Positions 1 to 7,304 are shown, counted from the first letter of the stretch. The stretch: DNA of 7,360 nt from Fibrobacter sp. UBA1313 (GCA_002307115.1 DBTP01000086.1:1-7360), one strand, 5' to 3'. Numbers and translations are program-made. Notes: generated from the letters alone by a model not told the origin.

Positions 1-1526
1 TTTGTAGAATCGGCAAAATTACGAATTTCTTTGAGTTTATGAGCGTTGATGTCATGCGCTTTGCGAAACTGATAATAGTCGAAATGCATTTTGAGGGCAC
101 CAAAAAGAAGATCCCCCATGTAGGCGGCACCGGAACGAGAAAAATGGATATGATCTTTTTGAGCGAGGGGAGGAATTCGTTGAACCCATTGAATCATCGA
201 ACCATTGCCACCCATCACGCGGTGCATGTCCCAGTAAGCGGCTCCATTTTCGAGTGCCACTTCGCGTAATGCTTGAATTACTCTCCCTAATGATGGATAG
301 GATTGAAGTTTTCCATTCACTTGTTTGGCCATATCCGCAGGGCCAACAAATAAAATATCGGCATCGGGACTTGCTTTGCGTATCGCTTGTATTTGTTTTG
401 TGATGAGTTTTTTTGTCCAATCAATATTGTTGGCGTTGCTACCAGGGACAAGATTTCCGCCATATTCCATGATAATCAGTCTTGCGTTGAGTGCTTTATA
501 GGATGCTTCGAGTAGTGGTGAATCTATGCGATGGAAAAGCGTACCGGAACTCCCGCGCATTGGCACGTTGTCTACGGTGACACCGCCCGGAGTTTCAGAA
601 ATGACTGTATAAATTTCTGCGTGTCCAGAGATCGAAAGATGAGCGTTACTTGTGGTGTAGGGAAGTTTCCAAGTGTAGACGGTGAGGTTTCCCAGAGTAT
701 CAATTTGAGGATCTATCGCGCGTCGTTTTTCCTTTCGAATCGTTTTGGTCGCAGAATCTTTCTGAACCTCATATTCTCTTTCGTAAATAAGTTTGGTTGT
801 CAATTTGGATCGCTTGGTACCTACCAAAAGACGAATTTGTGAGAAGTTTCCTGCGTGGGAAAAATCACTTTTTCGCACATGTTTCTGGATGAATATTTCC
901 GCTTTGCCGTTTAACTCAGAAAATTGAGCCATCGGTCCGTAGCGATTGTGCGAGGCCTCTTGGGATTCTGGCCCAAACAACAGATGACGCTCTAGATTCC
1001 CGAGGCTCCTGTAAAATATGGCCATGGAGGGCACTTCTAAAATAGCGGGGAGCATGCCAACTCCACTCCCTCCAAATAAATTTTGCATGTTTTCGCGTAG
1101 CGTCGCGGAAATGCGGTCTTCTTCGATCTGAGAATCCCCATAATGAATAACGTGGATGACAGAACTATCTTTTTTTGCTTTTTCTATGCTTTCAAAAAAG
1201 CGATCCAACCAAGTGGGATCGTTATCAGGAAAATCGAATCGGGTGGAGCCATTTTTAAAAAAGTCTTCATAAAAACGAAGGGAATCTGCATAGGCCGTAA
1301 ATTGTTTTGCCCGCATTTCCTCCATCATTTTTCGAATAGCTTTCTCTGGGTCTTCTTTCTCTACTTGTGCGCTGTTTTCCGCTTCTACAGGGAAAATACT
1401 GGAGAAGGAGGCAAATCGAAGCGTAACGGGCCCTACTGCAATGCCGTCTTTAGGAAAAATAAAAGCCAAAACCCCCAACATCGCAAAGAGGACAACGAGC
1501 GAAAGGAGGGTCCGGAAGGGCGTCAT
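1..1526 (-). CDS. Membrane-anchored SGNH/GDSL hydrolase, C-terminus cut by window edge
   Basis: Reading the minus strand from the ATG at 1526 gives 508 codons with no stop before the window edge, so the C-terminus is missing. Residues 5-25 are one hydrophobic segment without a clear cleavage site, so the protein is probably anchored in the inner membrane and faces outward. SGNH blocks are all visible: block I YGDSQ with nucleophile Ser132, block II Gly325 in MRGSSG, block III GGN at 356-358 (Asn358), and block V DHIHFS with Asp458 and His461. Residues about 170-315 between blocks I and II form a long, seemingly beta-rich insertion. Known peptidoglycan O-acetylesterases of the Ape1 type carry a carbohydrate-binding-like insertion at this place, so an envelope glycan O-acyl esterase or transferase is my inference; the substrate is unknown. 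The start lies 11 bases after the hisS stop, with no convincing Shine-Dalgarno, which suggests co-transcription with hisS. I am sure of the superfamily, not of the reaction. Confidence 0.85.
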   Translation of the reverse strand, partial: MTPFRTLLSLVVLFAMLGVLAFIFPKDGIAVGPVTLRFASFSSIFPVEAENSAQVEKEDPEKAIRKMMEEMRAKQFTAYADSLRFYEDFFKNGSTRFDFPDNDPTWLDRFFESIEKAKKDSSVIHVIHYGDSQIEEDRISATLRENMQNLFGGSGVGMLPAILEVPSMAIFYRSLGNLERHLLFGPESQEASHNRYGPMAQFSELNGKAEIFIQKHVRKSDFSHAGNFSQIRLLVGTKRSKLTTKLIYEREYEVQKDSATKTIRKEKRRAIDPQIDTLGNLTVYTWKLPYTTSNAHLSISGHAEIYTVISETPGGVTVDNVPMRGSSGTLFHRIDSPLLEASYKALNARLIIMEYGGNLVPGSNANNIDWTKKLITKQIQAIRKASPDADILFVGPADMAKQVNGKLQSYPSLGRVIQALREVALENGAAYWDMHRVMGGNGSMIQWVQRIPPLAQKDHIHFSRSGAAYMGDLLFGALKMHFDYYQFRKAHDINAHKLKEIRNFADST

Positions 1527-1537
1527 GACCGGGGAGC

Positions 1538-2830
1538 CTATTGGGAAATGATTTTTGCTATCGTCTCCGGTGTGCCTGTGCCTAGCTCTCCGGTGGCGAG
1601 ATTTTTGAATTCAAATTGACCTTCAGGGGCCTTATCGCCATCCACATAGACAACCCATTTGGCACCTTGGTTGTTGGCTTGTTCCATCTGTTTCCCCAGT
1701 TTTGCCTCTGCAAGCGGGTGGCTCACAGAGAATCCTTTTGCGCGGAATATTGAGGCGACTTTGAAAATCTGGTCCATATCGTTTGTAAATGAAGCCACAT
1801 AAACGTCAAGAATTTGTTTCGGATCGGGGAGGAGCCCGTGATCGTTGAGCAAATCGGCCAAAACGACATCGCCCATACCGAAACCCACGCCCGGGACTCT
1901 AGATCCGCCGAGTTTTTCGCACAAACTATCGTAACGGCCGCCACCAGCGATCGCTCGCATCGATTTGCCCTTATCAAAAACTTCAAAAACGATGCCCGTG
2001 TAGTAGGCAAGACCGCGCACTACACTCAAATCCAAAGTAACGCAATCAGCGTAGCCAGCGGCTTTTAAAGTGCCAAATAACCTTTGAATTTCGGCGAGTG
2101 CCTCTTTGGACGCTTCCGACTGGATAATAGCATCTACATCATTGACGCTTTTGCAATTCATAAATTGGTCGAGTTTTTCGGATTGTTCCTTGGAAAGGCC
2201 CGCTGCGGCAAGTTCCATTTCAAAGGATTCTTTGCCGATTTTGAGTCGACGGTCGAGAATGGGGTACACCTTTGACGCATCAGGGGTTCCAATCTCTTGG
2301 AGGTAGGTATTGAGGAGCTTTCTTGAGCTCACACCGATGACAAAATCTTCGGCCTTTAATCCAAAATCGAACAGCATGGACGCGATCGCTGCGAGGAGAT
2401 CTGCTTCGGCAAAAATGCTATCGGTACCGATAATATCGAGATTCAGTTGGAAAAATTCCCGTAACCGGCCCTTTTGAGCACGTTCATAGCGGAATAAACG
2501 AGGCAAACTGAACCATTTGAACGGTTTCTTGAGCGAATTGCCTTTTTGAATCACAAGACGAGCGAGTGTCGGTGTCATTTCGGGGCGTAAGGCAATGCGA
2601 CGATCCCCTTTGTCTGTAAAATCGTACAGTTGACTCACAATTTCATCACCGGATTTACCCGTGTAAAGTTCCAAATGCTCAAACATAGGACCTTCATATT
2701 CTTCGTAACCAAAACGGAGTGCGGCGCGGCGCCAGGTGTCAAAAATAAAGTTCTGAACACGCATGGATTCAGGATAAAAATCCCTTGTCCCTTTAGGGAG
2801 TTGGGGTGGTTGGATTTTGGGAGTACTCAT
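1538..2830 (-). CDS. hisS: Histidyl-tRNA synthetase
   Basis: This cytoplasmic class II aminoacyl-tRNA synthetase joins histidine to tRNA-His using ATP. The 430 residues match the usual bacterial length. The N-terminus has the PKGTRDFYP motif (12-20), followed by motif 1 and LRPEMTPTLAR (81-91). Motif 2 is FRYERAQKGRLREFFQ (113-128). The histidine-binding signature is RGLAYYTG (272-279), and motif 3 lies around GVGFGMGD (314-321). Residues from about 340 to 430 form the anticodon-binding domain, beginning LDVYVAS and containing AEAKLGKQM. Motif 2 has Ala118 where many homologues have Pro (RYERPQ); this looks like natural variation. The ATG at 2830 sits just before the conserved N-terminal motif, and an A/T-rich leader with no Shine-Dalgarno precedes it. 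The gene is divergent from surE and leads into the SGNH hydrolase gene 11 bases downstream, probably in one transcript. The identification is firm. Confidence 0.98.
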   Translation of the reverse strand: MSTPKIQPPQLPKGTRDFYPESMRVQNFIFDTWRRAALRFGYEEYEGPMFEHLELYTGKSGDEIVSQLYDFTDKGDRRIALRPEMTPTLARLVIQKGNSLKKPFKWFSLPRLFRYERAQKGRLREFFQLNLDIIGTDSIFAEADLLAAIASMLFDFGLKAEDFVIGVSSRKLLNTYLQEIGTPDASKVYPILDRRLKIGKESFEMELAAAGLSKEQSEKLDQFMNCKSVNDVDAIIQSEASKEALAEIQRLFGTLKAAGYADCVTLDLSVVRGLAYYTGIVFEVFDKGKSMRAIAGGGRYDSLCEKLGGSRVPGVGFGMGDVVLADLLNDHGLLPDPKQILDVYVASFTNDMDQIFKVASIFRAKGFSVSHPLAEAKLGKQMEQANNQGAKWVVYVDGDKAPEGQFEFKNLATGELGTGTPETIAKIISQ

Positions 2831-2887
2831 GGTGAAAAAAGTTAGTAAAATGGGAAAATAAAAATCCGTTTTTGCCTTATTTTTCTA

Positions 2888-2893
2888 AGAATA
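2888..2893 (-). promoter_or_regulatory. Candidate -10 box for hisS
   Basis: The minus strand reads CTATTCTTAG here, containing TATTCT, which resembles the CTATCTT boxes before surE and before the Cys-rich gene. It would give a leader of about 50 bases before the hisS ATG. No matching -35 box stands out, so the call rests on sequence resemblance and position alone. Confidence 0.3.
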
Positions 2894-2908
2894 GAGGCGT
2901 TTTTTTGC

Positions 2909-2914
2909 TATCTT
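2909..2914 (+). promoter_or_regulatory. Candidate -10 box for surE-gyrA
   Basis: TATCTT after a T-run and GC resembles a -10 box, and TATCTTTA is one base from the Bacteroidota TAnnTTTG element. No good -35 or -33 partner is found at the expected distance. If real, transcription would start only about four to six bases before the surE ATG, giving an almost leaderless transcript. Confidence 0.35.
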
Positions 2915-2924
2915 TACAGACGAA

Positions 2925-3704
2925 ATGCAGGGATCTTTAAAACCGAATATTTTGGTCACTAACGATGATGGGACCACAAGTGAAACAATGCTCTCACTTG
3001 CACGTGCACTTTCCCCTCTCGGGAACCTTTATGTGGTCGCTCCCGATTCTGAACAAAGTGGGGTGAGCCACGCTTTTTCCCATCGTAATGGCCTGGTGGC
3101 AACGCCGATTTTTAGAGAACCCCTTTTTAGTTTTTATTCCGTTTCAGGAACTCCTGCCGATTGTGTGAAATTTGCGATCAGTGAGCTACATAAGACGGTT
3201 CCGTTTGATGTTGTTTTTTCAGGCGTGAATATTGGGGAAAATGCAGGCGTCTCCGCGATTTATTCGGGGACGGTGGCTGCCGCTCGTGAGGCTGCTTTGT
3301 GGGGCCTTCCGAGTATTGCTATTTCTCTTTTTGATAGAGATGAATATACCCTTTCTCTCGCCATTCAATGGGCCTGTGATACGGTTCAATCGGAAGTTTT
3401 CCGAAAAATGAATGCGCGTAGTTTTTGGAATGTGAATTTTCCGGTCGTTCCTCAAGGGAAATATCAGGGAATTCGCGTCACTCCGATGAACCTCTCTATG
3501 TTCACGGACCATTACGTTTTGAAAGCGGGGAAATGGTTTATAGAAGGCGAAAAAGAAGTCCACAGTATGGAACCCCATTCTGATGACTGGACCCTTTTGC
3601 ATGGCTATGCTTCCCTCACTCCGATGAGCCTCGACCAAACGGCGGTAGAGGAAATCGTGAATTTACAAGCTTTAAAGCTTCCGAATTTTGATCAACAAGG
3701 ATAA
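2925..3704 (+). CDS. surE: 5'/3'-nucleotidase SurE
   Basis: SurE is a metal-dependent phosphatase that removes phosphate from nucleoside 5'- and 3'-monophosphates; some members also act on short polyphosphate. The family hallmark motifs are in order: ILVTNDDG (9-16) with metal ligands Asp14 and Asp15, APDSEQSGVSHA (39-50) with Ser45, SGTPADCV (74-81), and SGVNIGENAG (99-108) with Asn102, followed by YSGTVAAAREA (113-123). The C-terminal half has WNVNFP (168-173) and GYASLTPMS (227-235). At 259 residues it has normal family length. The ATG at 2925 is chosen because the next Met (residue 23) would remove the metal site and an in-frame stop lies upstream at 2892. No Shine-Dalgarno precedes it. 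It is followed after four bases by gyrA, so the two are probably co-transcribed and translationally coupled. SurE is elsewhere often near pcm or rpoS-type genes; gyrA as a partner is less familiar to me. Confidence 0.95.
   Translation: MQGSLKPNILVTNDDGTTSETMLSLARALSPLGNLYVVAPDSEQSGVSHAFSHRNGLVATPIFREPLFSFYSVSGTPADCVKFAISELHKTVPFDVVFSGVNIGENAGVSAIYSGTVAAAREAALWGLPSIAISLFDRDEYTLSLAIQWACDTVQSEVFRKMNARSFWNVNFPVVPQGKYQGIRVTPMNLSMFTDHYVLKAGKWFIEGEKEVHSMEPHSDDWTLLHGYASLTPMSLDQTAVEEIVNLQALKLPNFDQQG
3697..3701 (+). promoter_or_regulatory. Ribosome binding site that fixes the gyrA start
   Basis: AAGGA lies seven bases before the ATG at 3709 and inside the last codons of surE. It supports that ATG over the in-frame TTG at 3688, and implies that translation of gyrA is coupled to termination on surE. 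Confidence 0.8.
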
Positions 3705-3708
3705 ACCA

Positions 3709-6423
3709 ATGTCAGAGATTAAACCTGAGATTAAACTCAAGCCCGGAACCAATGTCAGTACCCTTATTGAAAAGGATATGCAGGATTGCTATTTGCGCTA
3801 TTCCATGAGCGTGATTGTGGCCCGTGCTTTGCCTGATGTAAGGGATGGCTTCAAACCGGTGCATCGTCGTGTGATGTATGGGATGTATGACTTGGGTCTG
3901 TTTCCTGGAAAACCTTACAAGAAGAGTGCGCGTATCGTCGGTGACGTTATCGGTAAGTACCATCCGCATGGCGATACCGCTGTGTATGAGACCATGGTTC
4001 GTATGGCTCAGGATTTCTCTCTCCGTTACCCTCTCGTGGATGGCCAAGGAAACTTTGGTTCTGTGGATGGTGATAGTGCGGCTGCTATGCGTTATACCGA
4101 AGCGAGACTGACTCGTTTTGGCGAAATGATGCTCGAAGATTTAGATAAAGATACCGTTAACTTTGGCCCGAACTACGATGAATCCATGAAGGAACCTCTC
4201 GTCATGCCAAGTGCGTTCCCGAACCTCCTCGTGAATGGTTCTTCGGGTATTGCCGTGGGTATGGCGACTTCTATGGCTCCGCATAATTTGCGTGAAATTA
4301 CGAAAGCGATTCATGCGTATTGTGAAAATAACGATATTACGGGGGAAGATCTTCTCCAGTATGTGACAGGTCCTGATTTCCCTACGGGGGGAATCATCTG
4401 TGGTCGCAGTGGTATCCGCGAAGCCTATCTCACGGGTCATGGTAAAGTGCGTGTGCGCGCTAAAGTAGATACCGAAATAGATGCGAAGGGTAAACCTCGC
4501 ATCATTGTTACTGAAATTCCTTACATGGTGAACAAGTCGAATTTGATCGAAAAGATTGCCGATCTGGTTCGCGATAAGAGAGTGGATGGCATTACCGATC
4601 TTCGCGATGAATCCGACCGTACGGGGATGCGCATCGTGATTGAACTTCGCCGTGATGCCGTGGCTGAAGTCATTCTGAATAATTTGTACAAATTCACCCA
4701 GCTTCAGGATACGTTCAGCATTTACAACTTGGCGCTCGTGAATCGTACACAACCGACTTTGCTCCCGCTCAAGGATTTGGTGCGCCATTACGTTGATCAT
4801 CGTTTGGATGTAGTGCTCCGTCGCACACAATACGAGTTGAAGAAAGCCAAAGATCGTATGCATATTCTGGAAGGCTTGCGTATTGCCCAACAGAATATTG
4901 ACGAAGTGGTTGCCATTATCAAGGCTGCAAAGAATACGGATGCCGCGAAGTCTAAATTAATGGAACGTTTTGGGCTTTCGGAGATTCAATCCCAGTCCAT
5001 CGTTGATATGCGTCTCAAGCAGTTGACAGGACTCGAAATTGAAAAACTTGAAAACGAATATCAAGAATTGAAACTGACGATTGCTGATTTGGAAGACATC
5101 ATTGCTAGCCGTGAACGTCGCGTGGCCATTGTGCTTCAGCGCTTGGACGAAATTACGGATAAGTTTGGTGATGATCGCCGCACAGCGATTGAAGATGCTG
5201 CAGAAGATTTCGATTTCGAAGATTTGATCGCCGAAGAAGAACAGGTGATTACGCTTAGTCGTGAAGGTTATGTCCGTCGCTTGCCAATTGATACCTTCAA
5301 AGCCCAGAATCGTGGTGGTAAAGGCATTATTGGTGCCGGCCTCAAAGACGAAGACAACATCGAAACGATTTTCACTGCAAGTACACACAGCTTCCTTTTG
5401 ATTTTCACAAACAAGGGCCGCGTGCATTGGACAAAGGTCTATCGTTTGCCAGAAGGTTCCCGCAATGGAAAGGGGCGCCCGATGATCAACTTTGTGGAAC
5501 TCACCGAAGGCGAAAAAGTTTCGGCAATTGTCCCCGTCCGTAAGTTTGCAGAAAACTTCTTCCTCATTTTTGCAACGCGTAAGGGTATCATCAACAAGAT
5601 GGAACTCTCCTTGTTCGCGCATCCTCGTCGTGCGGGTGTCAATGCGATTACTCTTGACGAAAACGATGAATTGGTCAAAGTGATTCTCATGGCTGGTCCA
5701 GGCTCAGAAGATGCCTCCGAAGTGATTGATGACGTTCTCGAAACAGAAGTGGTTGATGCTACTGAGAATGACGCTGAAACAGAAAATGGGGCGTCTGACG
5801 ATTCTTTGAATACGCAGATTCCAGACCACCTTCTCATGCTCGCCACTCGTGGTGGACAAGCTGTCACATTCCCAGTCACTTGCTTCCGCAGGATGGGTCG
5901 TGGCACGCATGGGGTTCGCGGCATAAATCTTGCGAAGGGTGATGAAGTCATTGCGCTTCTCCACTTGAAGCCGGAAACCAAGGTGCTTACTATTTCTGAA
6001 AATGGTTATGGTAAGCGTTCGGAACCTTGCACCTATCGTGTCACACGCCGTGGTAGCAAGGGTGTTCGTAACCTAAACATTACCGATAAGACGGGTTCAG
6101 TCGTCTTTGTAGAAAGCGTCGTGGATGATTACGATTTGATCATTACTAGTAGGGGTGGCCAGGTGATTCGCATTTCTGCTGATAGCATTCGTGTCACGGG
6201 TCGCGTATCGCAAGGCGTGAGGGCCATTAATCTCCATGATGGCGATTCCGTCCAAGATGCCGTTGCGATTCCAAGTATGGAAGACATTGAAAAGGATGCC
6301 GCTGCGGCGAAGCAATCCATGGAAGGTGTTGCCGAAATTGCTGTTGAAGAGGAAGATGTTGCTACCGAAACCGAAATCGAAAAAGGATTGCCACCGGTTG
6401 AGGACGATAACATCGAAGAATAA
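3709..6423 (+). CDS. gyrA: DNA gyrase subunit A
   Basis: GyrA cuts and rejoins DNA and, with GyrB in an A2B2 complex, introduces negative supercoils using ATP. The 904 residues contain the winged-helix breakage domain with catalytic Tyr129 in AAAMRYTEAR. The quinolone-determining region is HPHGDTAVYETMVRMAQ (85-101), with Thr90 and Glu94 at the positions of E. coli Ser83 and Asp87; both occur naturally in other bacteria. A coiled-coil gate region follows at about 365-490. The C-terminal pinwheel begins near 512 and has the GyrA box QNRGGKG (533-539), which argues for GyrA rather than ParC. Six blade-like repeats can be traced at about 512-557, 561-610, 616-661, 707-753, 758-804 and 809-854. 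Two acidic stretches are notable: residues 664-706 between blades 3 and 4, and the tail 857-904. The start is the ATG with AAGGA seven bases upstream, four bases after surE. A terminator follows. Confidence 0.98.
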   Translation: MSEIKPEIKLKPGTNVSTLIEKDMQDCYLRYSMSVIVARALPDVRDGFKPVHRRVMYGMYDLGLFPGKPYKKSARIVGDVIGKYHPHGDTAVYETMVRMAQDFSLRYPLVDGQGNFGSVDGDSAAAMRYTEARLTRFGEMMLEDLDKDTVNFGPNYDESMKEPLVMPSAFPNLLVNGSSGIAVGMATSMAPHNLREITKAIHAYCENNDITGEDLLQYVTGPDFPTGGIICGRSGIREAYLTGHGKVRVRAKVDTEIDAKGKPRIIVTEIPYMVNKSNLIEKIADLVRDKRVDGITDLRDESDRTGMRIVIELRRDAVAEVILNNLYKFTQLQDTFSIYNLALVNRTQPTLLPLKDLVRHYVDHRLDVVLRRTQYELKKAKDRMHILEGLRIAQQNIDEVVAIIKAAKNTDAAKSKLMERFGLSEIQSQSIVDMRLKQLTGLEIEKLENEYQELKLTIADLEDIIASRERRVAIVLQRLDEITDKFGDDRRTAIEDAAEDFDFEDLIAEEEQVITLSREGYVRRLPIDTFKAQNRGGKGIIGAGLKDEDNIETIFTASTHSFLLIFTNKGRVHWTKVYRLPEGSRNGKGRPMINFVELTEGEKVSAIVPVRKFAENFFLIFATRKGIINKMELSLFAHPRRAGVNAITLDENDELVKVILMAGPGSEDASEVIDDVLETEVVDATENDAETENGASDDSLNTQIPDHLLMLATRGGQAVTFPVTCFRRMGRGTHGVRGINLAKGDEVIALLHLKPETKVLTISENGYGKRSEPCTYRVTRRGSKGVRNLNITDKTGSVVFVESVVDDYDLIITSRGGQVIRISADSIRVTGRVSQGVRAINLHDGDSVQDAVAIPSMEDIEKDAAAAKQSMEGVAEIAVEEEDVATETEIEKGLPPVEDDNIEE

Positions 6424-6445
6424 TTAATTCTTCTCTTAAAATTTC

Positions 6446-6482
6446 AAACGCCGTTTACAGAAATGCGAACGGTGTTTTTTTT
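6446..6482 (+). terminator. Rho-independent terminator of surE-gyrA
   Basis: ACGCCGTT (6448-6455) pairs with AACGGTGT (6468-6475) with one G-T wobble, extended by two A-T pairs, around a 12-base loop. An unbroken run of eight T follows at 6475-6482. It begins 22 bases after the gyrA stop. Confidence 0.85.
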
Positions 6483-6532
6483 GTGAAGTAAAAAACGTTC
6501 ACAGGGCACTCGTGTTTTTTTCTCTGAAAAAC

Positions 6533-6561
6533 AAAAAAGGCCCTCCGAACGGAAAGCCTTT
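6533..6561 (-). terminator. Rho-independent terminator of the Cys-rich gene
   Basis: On the minus strand AAAGGC and GCCTTT (6556-6561 with 6536-6541) enclose a second stem TCCG/CGGA, separated by a two-base internal loop, and run into six T. It lies about 20 bases past the stop codon at 6583, which supports the minus-strand gene as the real one. The reverse direction has a weaker T-run, so it may also help stop gyrA transcripts. Confidence 0.85.
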
Positions 6562-6582
6562 CTATATATAAATCACGACTGC

Positions 6583-7269
6583 TTAGGCTTCTTCTTCAGC
6601 CTTTTGCTTTTCATAGGTTTCTTGCATTTCCTTGAGAGCTGCTGCAGGGTCGATTTCAATGGACTCAGAAGCATCATCCACAAGTTCTGCAAACTTATCA
6701 TACCAATCAGTGAATACTTCTACTTCCAAGTGATCAACACCCGGAACGGTAAGACGTACGCCACATTCTTCGCCAATATATTGATCGAAGGCTGCAATTT
6801 CTGGGCGGAGCAAGCTCAAATCCATGCCATCAAGATCTTCGGGGTCAATCCATACGGCATCGTCTTCCTCTTCATCGGCTACTGCTTCTTTAGCGGCTTC
6901 GTCCTTACATTTGCATTTCTCTTCCACCTTCTCTTCGTCCTTACAACCGCATTTGCAATCATCACCGCAATCGCATTCTTCGTCATCGTCGCAGGAACAA
7001 CCGCAATCACAATCACAATCATCGTCTTCTTCATCTTCAACGCCACTATCGTAGAAGAATTCATCTTCTTCCAGGTAGAGTATTTCTACATAAATGCCTT
7101 TGGCATTGAGAACTTTTGCGGCTTCAAGAAAATCAGTAAAGGTGCCACCGAAATAACGGGAGGCTTCGGTTTCTTCGTTGAGTGTTTGGACGGGGATCGG
7201 GAGAAAACCATGTTTCTTAAGGTTTTCAGAAACTTCTTCGCTAATGGGGAGTGATTTTTCTTTTGACAT
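6583..7269 (-). CDS. Acidic protein with Asp/Cys-rich central insertion, family not recognised
   Basis: I do not recognise this 228-residue protein. It has no signal peptide or membrane segment, so it is probably cytoplasmic. Residues 1-73 look like an ordinary fold, with SRYFGGTFTDFLEAAKVL (38-55) followed by a beta-strand-like IYVEILYL (59-66). Residues 74-137 are a low-complexity stretch of Asp, Glu, Cys and some Lys. Its cysteines are at 85, 87, 89, 91, 93, 99, 101, 105, 107, 109, 119 and 121, all in CxC spacing. Residues 138-200 return to ordinary composition with VWIDPEDLDGMDLSLL and a strand-like LEVEVFTDWYDKF; Cys169 lies here. The tail is a charged helix. Twelve clustered CxC cysteines with acidic neighbours suggest binding of soft or transition metal ions (inference). 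The start has AAGGA seven bases upstream, and a good terminator follows the stop. It stands alone, convergent with gyrA. The gene call is firm, the function unknown. Confidence 0.9.
   Translation of the reverse strand: MSKEKSLPISEEVSENLKKHGFLPIPVQTLNEETEASRYFGGTFTDFLEAAKVLNAKGIYVEILYLEEDEFFYDSGVEDEEDDDCDCDCGCSCDDDEECDCGDDCKCGCKDEEKVEEKCKCKDEAAKEAVADEEEDDAVWIDPEDLDGMDLSLLRPEIAAFDQYIGEECGVRLTVPGVDHLEVEVFTDWYDKFAELVDDASESIEIDPAAALKEMQETYEKQKAEEEA
6907..7017 (-). repeat. Low-complexity Asp/Cys codon tract
   Basis: This tract encodes residues 85-121 of the unassigned protein. It is built mostly from GAT/GAC, TGT/TGC, GGT/GGC and AAA/AAG codons in alternating order, such as repeated GAT-TGT steps. 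Such near-repetitive DNA could expand or contract by replication slippage in steps of six bases without breaking the frame. Confidence 0.75.
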
Positions 7270-7276
7270 AAGCGTT

Positions 7277-7281
7277 TCCTT
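7277..7281 (-). promoter_or_regulatory. Ribosome binding site of the Cys-rich gene
   Basis: The minus strand reads AAGGA seven bases before the ATG at 7269. It fixes this start and supports the minus strand over the long opposing frame. Confidence 0.8.
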
Positions 7282-7304
7282 TCAGTGTTATTACAACTTG
7301 TGGG

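Larger units (their letters stand above)
2831..2924. promoter_or_regulatory. Divergent promoter region between hisS and surE
   Basis: This 94-base A/T-rich spacer lies between two divergent start codons, so it must contain the promoters for hisS (leftward) and surE-gyrA (rightward). Homopolymer A and T runs are common in it. No strong inverted repeat or T-box-like leader is visible upstream of hisS; the spacer is too short for one. The two candidate -10 boxes are listed separately. Confidence 0.7.

Noticed and set aside
1143..1619. A 158-codon plus-strand frame across the SGNH gene start and hisS end
   Set aside because: It is antisense to two genes with clear family motifs and its product has no recognisable features.
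3688..3708. In-frame TTG that would extend GyrA by seven residues
   Set aside because: It lies inside surE, has no ribosome binding site, and the ATG at 3709 has AAGGA seven bases upstream.
3976..3990. Thr90 and Glu94 of GyrA as possible quinolone resistance changes
   Set aside because: Thr and Glu at these positions are natural in many bacteria, so there is no ground to call resistance from sequence alone.
4141..4890. A 249-codon minus-strand frame inside gyrA
   Set aside because: It is a shadow of the gyrA reading frame; the product is His/Arg/Ile-rich with no domain, and no ribosome binding site precedes it.
6500..6520. Possible extra hairpin with CAC/GTG and a following T-run
   Set aside because: The stem is only three base pairs, too weak beside the two good terminators in the same spacer.
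6604..7254. A 216-codon plus-strand frame opposite the Cys-rich gene, very hydrophobic and resembling a membrane protein
   Set aside because: Its hydrophobicity is the expected complement of Asp, Glu and Lys codons. It has no Shine-Dalgarno, while the minus-strand gene has AAGGA at the right spacing and a terminator just after its stop.
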